Shown: positions 6,117 to 12,772 of the stretch, in pieces
How the letters are laid out: each line of letters opens with the position of its first letter
How positions within the stretch are numbered: position 1 is the first letter of the stretch
Assembly: GCA_030527765.1 (NCBI GenBank)
Contig: JAUNAE010000065.1
Span: forward strand, 1 to 12,828
Direction: 5' to 3'
Length of the DNA: 12,828 nt
From: Eubacteriales bacterium
Lineage (GTDB): Bacteria > Bacillota_A > Clostridia > Lachnospirales > Lachnospiraceae
Position numbers and translations under genes: made by a program
Notes under the pieces: model-generated
The model's database searches: none
Told to the model about the DNA's origin: nothing
What the model saw: only the letters and a program-made list of their open reading frames with translations

Positions 6117-6890
6117 ATGAAGAAGATGACAGCAATGATGCTGGGAGCAACCCTGGCACTTGGAATGACTACAGGAGTTTTTGCAGAGGTGAAATCTATT
6201 GATGATCTTGCAGGTGCAACCATCGGTGTTCAGCTTGGAACCACCGGAGATCTGGCAGCATCTGACTATGAACTGGAAGGAAGCACCGTTGAGCGTTACA
6301 GCAAAGGAAGTGAGGCTGTTCAGGCTCTTCTTGCAGGACAGGTTGACTGTGTCATTATCGACTCTCTTCCGGCAGAGAAATTCGTAGAGAAGAACAGCGA
6401 CGAGCTGGAGATTCTTCCGGATCCATTCGTAGATGAGCAGTATGCAATCTGCATGAAGAAAGACAATGAGCTCCTTGAGAAATTCAACCAGGCACTTGCA
6501 GAGCTGAAAGAAGAGGGAACTCTGGACAGCATTATGTCCAACTACATCGGTGACAACGTTGGTGAGTCTCCATATGTATCTCCGGAGGATGTAGATCGTT
6601 CCAACGGAACTCTGGTAATGGCAACAAACGCAGAGTTTGAGCCATATGAGTATCATGACGCAGATGGAATCGTGGGAATCGATCCGGAACTTGCACAGGC
6701 AATCTGCGACAAACTTGGTTATGAACTGAAAATCGACGATATGGAATTCGATGCAATTCTTCCTGCAGTACAGTCCGGAAAAGCTGATTTTGGTGCAGCC
6801 GGAATGACTGTTACCGAGGATCGTCTTGCAAGCGTAGATTTCACAGATAACTACGCAAACGCAAGCCAGGTAATCATCGTAAGAAAATAA
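6117..6890 (+). CDS. Amino acid ABC transporter substrate-binding protein, circularly permuted (SBP_bac_3)
   Basis: A 257-residue exported binding protein for a polar amino acid importer. Residues 1-23 are a signal peptide ending in VFA, with no lipobox cysteine. The domain order is inverted relative to the family. Residues 24-145 (VKSIDDLAG, GVQLGTTGD at 37-45, VIIDS at 79-83, then the final helices to SNYIG) correspond to the usual C-terminal half. A linker of about 20 residues follows (145-164). Residues 165-257 (TLVMATNAEFEPYEY, VGIDPELA, GAAGMTVTEDR, then VIIVRK) correspond to the usual N-terminal half. Together they form one full bilobed protein. The two residues that normally bind the amino acid backbone are present: R236 (TEDR, carboxylate) and D82 (VIID, amino group). 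Strong GAGGAGGAA ribosome site at 6101-6109. First gene of the transporter operon; substrate not determinable. The permutation is read directly from motif order. Confidence 0.92.
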   Translation: MKKMTAMMLGATLALGMTTGVFAEVKSIDDLAGATIGVQLGTTGDLAASDYELEGSTVERYSKGSEAVQALLAGQVDCVIIDSLPAEKFVEKNSDELEILPDPFVDEQYAICMKKDNELLEKFNQALAELKEEGTLDSIMSNYIGDNVGESPYVSPEDVDRSNGTLVMATNAEFEPYEYHDADGIVGIDPELAQAICDKLGYELKIDDMEFDAILPAVQSGKADFGAAGMTVTEDRLASVDFTDNYANASQVIIVRK

Positions 6891-6929
6891 ATAAGAAGCA
6901 AAGAATTAATTTTCGTAGCAAAAGACAAC

Positions 6930-6959
6930 AGAGCTGTTGACCGACGTGCCAACAGCTCT
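6930..6959 (+). terminator. Intercistronic hairpin between binding protein and permease genes
   Basis: A perfect 10-bp stem, AGAGCTGTTG (6930-6939) with CAACAGCTCT (6950-6959), has a 10-nt loop and is followed by only ATTTTC. With so short a T-run it is likely a partial terminator or a stabilising 3' structure. Either would let the binding protein be made in excess of the permease and ATPase, a common arrangement in importers. Permease translation starts 24 nt later. Confidence 0.6.
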
Positions 6960-6983
6960 ATTTTCAGAAAAGGATAATTTTGT

Positions 6984-7688
6984 ATGAATCCACTTTATGC
7001 GACTTTTACGGATGATCTTTACTTGAACTTTATCAAAGACAACCGTTACCTCTGGCTGCTTCAGGGATTAAGGACAACTCTCATCATTACGGTATTTGCA
7101 GCTCTTCTTGGTATTCTGATCGGTTTTGTCGTTGCAATCATCTGTTCCACCCATGATAAAAATGGCAGCTTGAAAATTCCGAATGCGATTTGCCGCGTGT
7201 ATCTGACCATCATCCGCGGTACACCGACTATGATTCAGCTGCTCATTATGAACTATGTAATTTTTGCTTCTGTCAGTGTCAATAAGCTGGTTGTCGGAAG
7301 CCTTGCTTTCGGAATTAACTCCGGTGCTTATGTGGCAGAGATCGTTCGTTCCGGAATCATGTCCATCGATGAAGGACAGACAGAGGCCGGAAGAAGTCTT
7401 GGATTGAACTTTGTACAGACTATGCGTCTCATCATCATTCCACAGGCGTTCAAAAACGTTCTGCCGGCACTTGTGAATGAGTTTATCGTCCTGATCAAAG
7501 AGACTTCCATTATCGGATACATCGGTATGATGGATCTGACCAAAGGTGCGATGCTGATTCAGAGCCGTACCTACAATGCGTTTCTGCCACTGATTGCAGC
7601 TGCGCTGATTTACCTGATTCTTGTAATGATTCTGACATTCCTTATGAATAAACTGGAAAGGAGACTCCGCAAACATGAGCGTCGATAA
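6984..7688 (+). CDS. Polar amino acid ABC transporter permease (HisM/GlnP type)
   Basis: A 234-residue integral membrane subunit of the binding-protein-dependent importer. The N-terminal GLRTTLIIT segment (28-36) and [12 protein letters not shown] (76-87) are typical of the His/Glu/Gln permease family. The cytoplasmic coupling (EAA) loop is about 134-153, [20 protein letters not shown]. About five hydrophobic segments are visible and the tail is basic ([10 protein letters not shown]). AAGGA at 6970-6974 lies nine bases before the ATG. Its 3' end overlaps the ATPase gene by 14 nt, showing coupled expression. Only one permease gene is present, so the channel is probably a homodimer. Confidence 0.94.
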   Translation: MNPLYATFTDDLYLNFIKDNRYLWLLQGLRTTLIITVFAALLGILIGFVVAIICSTHDKNGSLKIPNAICRVYLTIIRGTPTMIQLLIMNYVIFASVSVNKLVVGSLAFGINSGAYVAEIVRSGIMSIDEGQTEAGRSLGLNFVQTMRLIIIPQAFKNVLPALVNEFIVLIKETSIIGYIGMMDLTKGAMLIQSRTYNAFLPLIAAALIYLILVMILTFLMNKLERRLRKHERR

Positions 7689-8421
7689 ACAGAAAGTCCT
7701 GATCAATGTGAAGGATCTCCGGAAAACCTTTGGAGAAAACAGTGTTCTCAGAGGAATCACCACGGACATCTGCCAGGGAGAAGTGGTTGTTATCATCGGA
7801 CCGTCCGGTTCCGGAAAATCCACCTTCCTTCGTTCTTTGAATCTTCTTGAAGAGCCTACAGGGGGAACCATCCTCTTTGAGGGTGTGGATATCACAGATC
7901 CAAAAGTAGATATCAATCTTCACAGACAGAAAATTGGTATGGTATTCCAGCAGTTTAACTTGTTCCCGCACAAAACTGTACTGGAGAACATTATGCTGGC
8001 TCCGGTAACTTTGAAACTTATGACAAAAGATGAGGCGAAAAATAGAGCTTTGGAACTTTTGGAGAGAGTTGGCCTTCCGGACAAGGCAGACAGTTATCCT
8101 GAAATGCTTTCCGGAGGACAGAAGCAGAGAATCGCCATCGCAAGAGCCCTTGCGATGAATCCGGATGTGATGCTCTTTGACGAGCCGACCTCGGCTCTCG
8201 ATCCGGAGATGGTTGGAGAAGTTCTCGGTCTTATGAAAGAACTTGCACACAGTGGAATGACTATGGCGGTTGTTACCCACGAGATGGGCTTTGCCCGAGA
8301 AGTAGGAACACGCGTTATGTTCATTGATGAGGGAATTATTCAGGAAGAGAATAATCCGAAGGATTTCTTCGAGAATCCGCAGAATCCTCGTTTAAAGGAG
8401 TTCTTGTCTAAGGTTCTGTGA
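7675..8421 (+). CDS. Polar amino acid ABC transporter ATP-binding protein (GlnQ type)
   Basis: A 248-residue ATPase that drives the importer. Walker [10 protein letters not shown] is at 42-50, the Q-loop around FQQFNLFPH (91-99), the signature LSGGQKQR at 145-152, Walker [13 protein letters not shown] at 165-176, and the switch histidine H202 in VVTHEMGFA. The [12 protein letters not shown] stretch is characteristic of the polar amino acid importer branch. AAAGGAG at 7657-7663 serves the ATG at 7675, which lies inside the permease gene. The last 30 bases overlap the 3' end of the convergent CBS gene, and no terminator is seen between the two. Confidence 0.95.
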   Translation: MSVDKQKVLINVKDLRKTFGENSVLRGITTDICQGEVVVIIGPSGSGKSTFLRSLNLLEEPTGGTILFEGVDITDPKVDINLHRQKIGMVFQQFNLFPHKTVLENIMLAPVTLKLMTKDEAKNRALELLERVGLPDKADSYPEMLSGGQKQRIAIARALAMNPDVMLFDEPTSALDPEMVGEVLGLMKELAHSGMTMAVVTHEMGFAREVGTRVMFIDEGIIQEENNPKDFFENPQNPRLKEFLSKVL

Positions 8422-8838
8422 TTCAGCCTTTCGTACCTGCATCAGTTCCCGATGGCAATACTTAAGAATTTCTTTTCGGGTAATAATACCGATAAAGAAG
8501 CCGAGATCGTCCACAACAGGGACAAAATTCTGGTTGATGGCACAGTCCAGAAGATCCTCCATTTTTGCACTGGCCTTCACAGGCTTGTAAGTGGCTCTTC
8601 TTGGAAGAGCGAGAATGGAAACTTCCTCTGTTTCACGGATATCGTGAAGATTCAGATGACGAAGCCCCCAGAGAAGATCTCCTTCCGAGATGGTTCCGGC
8701 ATATTTGCCGTCCTTGGAGAGAAGGGGAATACAAGAATACTTGCGATTCTCCATTTTTTCAAGAGTCTGACGAAGAGTTTCATCTTCGAAAATATACGCG
8801 ACTTCACTTTTGGGAGTCAGGAAAAATAATATATTCAT
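8392..8838 (-). CDS. CBS domain-pair protein
   Basis: A 148-residue protein made almost entirely of two CBS domains (about 8-60 and 78-128). Motifs are [21 protein letters not shown] (a long, typical CBS strand-helix run starting at 36) and [21 protein letters not shown] (starting at 105). CBS pairs bind adenosine nucleotides and act as energy or second-messenger sensors; no effector domain is attached here. GAGGT seven bases upstream of the ATG is the ribosome site. Its own promoter at 8879-8907 is strong. The stop codon lies inside the ATPase gene of the convergent importer (30-nt overlap). Function beyond nucleotide sensing is unknown. Confidence 0.88.
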   Translation of the reverse strand: MNILFFLTPKSEVAYIFEDETLRQTLEKMENRKYSCIPLLSKDGKYAGTISEGDLLWGLRHLNLHDIRETEEVSILALPRRATYKPVKASAKMEDLLDCAINQNFVPVVDDLGFFIGIITRKEILKYCHRELMQVRKAESQNLRQELL

Positions 8839-8878
8839 GTGGATACCTCACATTAATTTATGTATATGTTATATTTTT

Positions 8879-8907
8879 ATCTTAGTATGCGAGGGCTTGA
8901 TAGTCAA
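8879..8907 (-). promoter_or_regulatory. Promoter for the CBS-pair gene
   Basis: On the minus strand TTGACT (plus-strand 8902-8907), a 17-bp spacer and TAAGAT (8879-8884) make a near-consensus housekeeping promoter about 40 nt upstream of the start codon. Confidence 0.7.
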
Positions 8908-8962
8908 TATGCCTAAATGTTAAATTTCCGGGAACTGATTTTGGTCAAAAAAACGTTTCTGG

Positions 8963-8991
8963 TTTCCAAAGAAAGCTTTTTGGTGTAAAAT
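8963..8991 (+). promoter_or_regulatory. Promoter for the zinc-ribbon gene
   Basis: TTTCCA (8963-8968), a 17-bp spacer and TAAAAT (8986-8991) lie 31 nt before the ATG at 9023. The ribosome site is GGAGGAAAG at 9011-9019. The region 8839-9022 thus carries two back-to-back promoters. Confidence 0.5.
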
Positions 8992-9022
8992 GACAGAAAG
9001 ATTTCATTAGGGAGGAAAGAGT

Positions 9023-9442
9023 ATGAAATGTAGTCGTTGTGGCGCTGAAAATGCCGATAATGCTGTATATTGCAGAAGCTGTGGACAGCCTATGCAACAG
9101 AATCAGGAGAGCAATCCGGGAATGAGACCGGGAGGACAGCAGTGGGGACCGGGTACAAGACCGATGCCGCCGGTTACACCGGTATCTCCGGTAGAACCGT
9201 CATCAGATGTTTCGGTTGGAGGATGGGTAGGATACCAGATTCTGTTCTCAATTCCGCTAGTTGGCTTTATTATGACCATTATTTTTGCATGTGGTGCAGG
9301 AAATAACGAGACACTGAAGAGATTTTCTCTGGCACGTCTGATTATTATTGCGATTCGTATTGTACTCAGCATTCTGTTTTATCTTCTTATGCGGTCTACA
9401 ATTCAGATGTTAATTGAAGAACTCTCGCGTGGTGGTTTTTAA
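9023..9442 (+). CDS. Zinc-ribbon protein with two membrane helices
   Basis: A 139-residue protein. An N-terminal zinc ribbon has two CxxC knuckles, C3/C6 and C17/C20. A Gly/Pro/Gln/Met-rich flexible linker (about 22-62) follows, then two hydrophobic helices (about 71-90 and 102-124) and a short tail. Such small proteins are common in Lachnospiraceae, usually annotated only as zinc-ribbon domain proteins, and their role is not known. Strong GGAGGAAAG site and its own promoter. The stop codon (9440-9442) is the first part of the palindromic element 9440-9561. A second zinc-ribbon protein with the same knuckle spacing style lies beyond the FHA-ABC gene, which suggests a shared context. Confidence 0.85.
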   Translation: MKCSRCGAENADNAVYCRSCGQPMQQNQESNPGMRPGGQQWGPGTRPMPPVTPVSPVEPSSDVSVGGWVGYQILFSIPLVGFIMTIIFACGAGNNETLKRFSLARLIIIAIRIVLSILFYLLMRSTIQMLIEELSRGGF

Positions 9443-9561
9443 CCGAATCAAGTAAGTCCCCCGCTTCAAATGCGCAGAGCATTAAGCGGTGGGTGGGGAC
9501 TTGCTTGTATCAGTGGGAGTTCAAGCTCCCACTGATAAGCTGCGGAGCAGCTATTCGGTTA
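9440..9561 (+). repeat. Compound palindromic element folding as a flush four-way junction
   Basis: Outer stem TAACCGAAT (9440-9448) with ATTCGGTTA (9553-9561), 9 bp. Helix 2 is 9449-9461 with 9495-9507, 13 bp with one G-U, capped by CGCTT/AAGCG (9462-9466, 9484-9488) and AATGC/GCATT (9469-9473, 9479-9483). Helix 3 is TATCAGTGGGAG (9508-9519) with its perfect 12-bp complement (9526-9537). Helix 4 is AGCTGC (9538-9543) with GCAGCT (9547-9552). No base is left unpaired between the four helices. It could be a structured RNA, a cruciform-forming DNA site, or nested palindromic repeats; the sequence shows the pairing but not which. Confidence 0.75.
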
Positions 9562-9567
9562 TGAGCA

Positions 9568-9613
9568 AGTAGCGAAGCGGATTGCGAATATCCGATTGAC
9601 CCGCATCAAGTAA
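9568..9613 (+). repeat. Dispersed intergenic repeat, copy 2
   Basis: Contains AGCGAAGCGGATTGCGAATA (9571-9590), the stem CGGAT/ATCCG (9578-9582 with 9590-9594), TTGACC (9596-9601) and CATCAAGTAA (9604-9613). It matches copy 1 closely across the stem and TTGACC. It sits between the four-way element and the terminator hairpin. Confidence 0.6.
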
Positions 9614-9672
9614 ATACCGGCCCCGAACGTTGGAAAAGGCAAATCCGGCGTTTGGGAGACCGGTATTTTTTT
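9612..9672 (+). terminator. Long intrinsic terminator hairpin
   Basis: AAATACCGG (9612-9620) pairs with CCGGTATTT (9660-9668). CCC (9622-9624) pairs with GGG (9654-9656). AACGTTGGA (9626-9634) pairs with TCCGGCGTT (9644-9652) with two G-U pairs. This gives about 21 bp interrupted by small internal loops, with a 9-nt loop, and ends in seven T (9666-9672). It would end transcripts from the zinc-ribbon gene after about 220 nt of structured 3' sequence, or end a separate small RNA. Confidence 0.8.
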
Positions 9673-9764
9673 CATTTTTTCTTCAAAGTAAAAGGATCAT
9701 AAAGTGTAAGTATTGAAGGGGAATGGAAATACAAAAAATGCTACCACATATGAGAAAATTGCGG

Positions 9765-9770
9765 TATGAT
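9765..9770 (+). promoter_or_regulatory. Weak candidate -10 for the FHA-ABC gene
   Basis: TATGAT lies in the gap after the terminator hairpin and about 220 nt before the preferred FHA-ABC start. The -35 position has no good match, so this is tentative. The stretch 9673-9816 is otherwise featureless to my reading. Confidence 0.25.
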
Positions 9771-9816
9771 ATATTTAATTGTATTCTGGGGACATTCCGT
9801 GCAAATGGGAGAAAAG

Positions 9817-9857
9817 TTAACCGAATTGCGAGAATTCGATTGACCCGAATCAGGTAA
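9817..9857 (+). repeat. Dispersed intergenic repeat, copy 3
   Basis: The stem here is CGAATT (9822-9827) with AATTCG (9833-9838), where copies 1 and 2 have CGGAT with ATCCG. A G-C pair is replaced by an A-T pair while pairing is kept. The stem is followed by TTGACCCGAATCAGGTAA (9840-9857). The piece TAACCGAAT (9818-9826) is also the left outer arm of the four-way element at 9440. It abuts copy 4 directly. Confidence 0.55.
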
Positions 9858-9930
9858 GCTGCGAAGCAAATTGTGAATATCCGCCTGGCCTATTCTGTAA
9901 GAACAATTTTGAATATTGATATTACGGAAG
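9857..9930 (+). repeat. Dispersed intergenic repeat, copy 4 (FHA-ABC leader)
   Basis: Begins AGCTGCGAAGCAAATTGTGA, then ATATCCG, and GTAA at 9897-9900, and ends with TTGATATTACGGAAG (9916-9930), matching the right end of copy 1. The left stem arm has decayed (CAAAT against ATCCG), so the hairpin is no longer stable. It lies in tandem with copy 3 and about 60 nt before the FHA-ABC start. Confidence 0.55.
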
Positions 9931-9991
9931 AAAAATTTCCCGGAGTATGATAAGGATAGTTAAGGAAGTAATTGGAAAGGTTAGAGTTTTT

Positions 9992-12385
9992 ATGAACATG
10001 GACAACAATGAATATACCATGGCCATGAGGCCCGGATTTCAAAACATTCCGGACTATACACAGCCGATGTCCGGCATGGGGATGAATCATCCACAGGGAG
10101 GATCTGTGATTCTTTCGGTCTTTGATGGAATGGATAAACCACGGCAGATTGACCTGACACGTTTTGGAAAAAGTGAGATCACATTTGGCCGTAACCCGGA
10201 AAATGATATTGTACTGAAATCCCCGCTTGTGTCCAGAGTGGCACATGGTCGTTTTATCCTCCATCAGGGAAGAGTATGGGTTGAGGATCTGAAAAGTGTC
10301 AATGGACTGATTCTGAACGGTAAGTTTGTTCAGAGAGCTGCTTTCGGAGGCGGAGATCTCCTACGTATCGATGATGAAGTCAGCGGCATGAAGCAGGGAG
10401 TTCTGTTCCTTCTGACAATGGGAAATGCCGCTTTTTCATGGAAATATTACCCGCTGCAGCCACGGATGCTTCTTGGACGTGATCAGCAGTGCGATATTAC
10501 GTTGAATCACGTAGGAGTTTCCAGAAGTCATGCGGAGATGCTCCTTCAGGGCAACGAGTGCTATCTGCGGGATCGCGGAAGTACCAACGGAACGTTTGTG
10601 AATGGAATACGCCTGACAAAGGCAGTGCGCCTTCAGGAAAAAGATCTGATCACAATCACCAACACAAAGATTATTTACACTTCCTCCGGCCTGTACTGCT
10701 GCACTTATCAGAACGGTCTTGGTATTGAGGCACGTCATATTGTGAAGACAGTCGGATCCAAAGGAAAACGCTTTAATATATGTAACGATGTTTCCCTTTC
10801 CATTCAGCCGGGAGAACTGGTTGCCATCATCGGTGGTTCCGGTGCAGGTAAGACCACGTTCATGAATGCCATCAGCGGTTACAGCAAACCGACTTCCGGA
10901 CAGGTGCTGATCAATGGACAGGAGTTATATGAAACCTATGACTCTCTGAAAAACATTATCGGATATGTGCCTCAGCAGGATATCGTATATGACAACCTGA
11001 CACTGGAATCCATGCTTATGTATGCGGCAAAGCTTCGTCTTCCGGATGATACAACGAGAGAGGAGCGAAAAGCCCGTGTACAGAAAGTAATTGAGATGGT
11101 GGAACTTCAGGGAAAAGAAAGCACCATGATTCGAAGATTGTCCGGTGGGCAGAAGAAGAGAGCAAGTATTGCAGTAGAGCTCTTGTCTGATCCGAAGCTG
11201 TTCTTCCTGGATGAGCCGGCTTCCGGTCTTGACCCGGGAACGGAACGAAATCTTATGAAAACTCTCAAGAATATGACCCGTGACGGCAAAACGGTTATTC
11301 TTGTTACTCACAGTACACTGAACCTTCAGAACTGTGACAAGATCGTCTTCATGGGCAAAGGAGGAAATCTTTGCTACTTCGGTAATATGAAGGAAGCAGA
11401 GCGATTTTTCCAGGTAGAAAACCTTGTAGACGTATACAACATGATCACAGACCAGGCAGACTACTGGCGTCATCAGTATGATACGACAGAGGGAAGAAAC
11501 CAGCCGCGTCTTGAGAAGAGTAACGATACCGAAGCAGATAAAGGTAAGAGCAAACATAGTCCGATTCGACAGATCGGAGTGCTGTCTTCCCGTTATATGC
11601 AGCTGTTGCTGAATGACAGACAAAGACTCCTGCTTGTACTGCTTCAGGCGCCGCTCCTTGCACTTTTGATTTCTCTTGTCAAGGATGACGAGCCATTTAC
11701 TTACTATACGATGACAAAATCACTGCTGTTTGCACTTTCCTGTTCGGCCTTCTGGGTTGGTACGCTGAATGCGATTCAGGAGATTTGTAAAGAGCGTGTA
11801 ATTCTCAGACGAGAATACATGACAGGATTACATTTGATACCGTATATTGTATCAAAATTCCTTGTACTCGGACTTCTCTGCTTCGTAGAGTCACTCCTTC
11901 TGGTTGTTGTATTCGTACTTCGAATCGGGGCTCCGGAAGAGGGAGTTATGATGGCTCCGGTAGTGGAATTGTTCATCACAACATTCCTGACAGCGATGGC
12001 AGCTTCCGGTATGGGTCTTTTTGCATCAGCAATGTTTAAAAATCCGGACCGTGCAATGACAGTGGCACCGATTCTTCTGATGCCTCAGATTCTTTTCTCG
12101 GGACTTCTGTTCGAACTGGAAGGAGCAACAAAATATATTTCCTGGTTTGCAGTGTGCAGATGGTCTATGGAAGGATACGGAAGCACATCCAACCTGAATA
12201 ATCTGGTAAATCACGCAGTCGATATTCCGGGCCTTGGGGAGACAGTCCTCGAAAGAGAAGCTGAGGATTTCTTTACATTTACAGCAGCTCATCTTAGTAA
12301 GGACTGGTTCATCCTGCTTGCATTCGTTGTAGTATTTGCAGCGCTTAGTACCGTAGTTCTGCTGAATATCAGGAAGAGTGAGTAA
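9992..12385 (+). CDS. ABC exporter with two FHA domains (Rv1747-like architecture, ABCG-type)
   Basis: A 797-residue fusion. In numbering from this start: a Met/Gly/Pro-rich head (1-40); FHA1 about 50-125 with FGR (65-67); FHA2 about 155-220 with LGRDQQCDI, VSRSH and STNGTFVNG; an ABC ATPase with Walker A GGSGAGKTT (281-289), signature LSGGQKKR (383-390) and Walker B LFFLDEPASGLDP (403-415); a charged linker (about 495-525); and six hydrophobic segments in the ABC2/ABCG arrangement (about 547-563, 577-595, 622-645, 656-682, 689-708, 772-791). FHA domains bind phosphothreonine, so transport is probably gated by a Ser/Thr kinase; mycobacterial Rv1747 has the same layout. The frame is open to an ATG at 9947, but that one has no properly spaced ribosome site, whereas GGAAAGG (9974-9980) lies 11 bases before 9992. 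The exported substrate is unknown. Confidence 0.9.
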   Translation: MNMDNNEYTMAMRPGFQNIPDYTQPMSGMGMNHPQGGSVILSVFDGMDKPRQIDLTRFGKSEITFGRNPENDIVLKSPLVSRVAHGRFILHQGRVWVEDLKSVNGLILNGKFVQRAAFGGGDLLRIDDEVSGMKQGVLFLLTMGNAAFSWKYYPLQPRMLLGRDQQCDITLNHVGVSRSHAEMLLQGNECYLRDRGSTNGTFVNGIRLTKAVRLQEKDLITITNTKIIYTSSGLYCCTYQNGLGIEARHIVKTVGSKGKRFNICNDVSLSIQPGELVAIIGGSGAGKTTFMNAISGYSKPTSGQVLINGQELYETYDSLKNIIGYVPQQDIVYDNLTLESMLMYAAKLRLPDDTTREERKARVQKVIEMVELQGKESTMIRRLSGGQKKRASIAVELLSDPKLFFLDEPASGLDPGTERNLMKTLKNMTRDGKTVILVTHSTLNLQNCDKIVFMGKGGNLCYFGNMKEAERFFQVENLVDVYNMITDQADYWRHQYDTTEGRNQPRLEKSNDTEADKGKSKHSPIRQIGVLSSRYMQLLLNDRQRLLLVLLQAPLLALLISLVKDDEPFTYYTMTKSLLFALSCSAFWVGTLNAIQEICKERVILRREYMTGLHLIPYIVSKFLVLGLLCFVESLLLVVVFVLRIGAPEEGVMMAPVVELFITTFLTAMAASGMGLFASAMFKNPDRAMTVAPILLMPQILFSGLLFELEGATKYISWFAVCRWSMEGYGSTSNLNNLVNHAVDIPGLGETVLEREAEDFFTFTAAHLSKDWFILLAFVVVFAALSTVVLLNIRKSE

Positions 12386-12409
12386 GTATTTTGGAAAGGA
12401 AGGATATAT

Positions 12410-12772
12410 ATGATTTGTCCAAGATGTCATAACAATGTTCAGGATAAAAATAAACAGTTCTGTCCTCATTGTGGATATCCTCTGAAAACAGAAAAAGATT
12501 TTGATAACAAAAAAATTCTGATTCCTGTTTCAATCACAGGCGTGTGCCTTTTGATTGTATTAGTAGCGGTGCTTTTTTTTCAAAAAGATACAAGTGCGAG
12601 CAAGAGTCAGGCAAAAATCAATGAAGGAAATCGCTTTCTGAAACAGAAAGATTATGATAGTGCAGAATTGTGTTTTAATGAGGCACTGAAATATGATAAA
12701 GATTCTGCAGAGGCGAAGGTTGGTCTTGCAGATGCTTATACTCATCAGGAGAAACCGAAAATGGCAGCTTAA
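12410..12772 (+). CDS. Zinc-ribbon, single-membrane-helix, TPR protein; stop codon probably premature
   Basis: As read, 120 residues. A zinc ribbon has C3/C6 and C18/C21 (CPRC and CPHC). One membrane helix lies at about 36-57. A tetratricopeptide repeat covers about 66-99 (NEGNRFLKQKDYDSAELCFNEAL is the recognisable core, starting at 71), and a second repeat begins at 100 and is cut off. The frame ends at TAA 12770-12772 in the middle of the second repeat. The same frame then runs open to the window end, and its first residues (MMRQAQQKPPSSSS) look like the rest of a repeat helix and a low-complexity linker. AAGGAAGG at 12396-12403 is the ribosome site, and the gene lies 24 nt after the FHA-ABC stop, probably in the same operon. 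Either a nonsense change, a sequencing error or a real short protein. Confidence 0.8.
   Translation: MICPRCHNNVQDKNKQFCPHCGYPLKTEKDFDNKKILIPVSITGVCLLIVLVAVLFFQKDTSASKSQAKINEGNRFLKQKDYDSAELCFNEALKYDKDSAEAKVGLADAYTHQEKPKMAA

Noticed and set aside
7068..7916. 282-codon minus-strand open frame across the permease and ATPase genes
   Set aside because: It spans two real plus-strand genes with clear motifs and has no domain of its own.
9440..9561. tRNA-like cloverleaf
   Set aside because: The four-way shape and a GTTCAAG loop recall a tRNA, but helices of 13 and 12 bp, no 7-bp acceptor stem with a 3' tail, and the wrong T-loop closing pair rule out a tRNA gene.
9568..9930. CRISPR array
   Set aside because: The repeats are few, diverged and irregularly spaced (two abut directly), with no uniform spacers and no cas gene in the window.
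9947..9991. FHA-ABC start at 9947
   Set aside because: The only purine stretch (GGAG) is one base from the ATG, too close to work well, and the added 15 residues do not resemble the family. 9992 has a better placed site.
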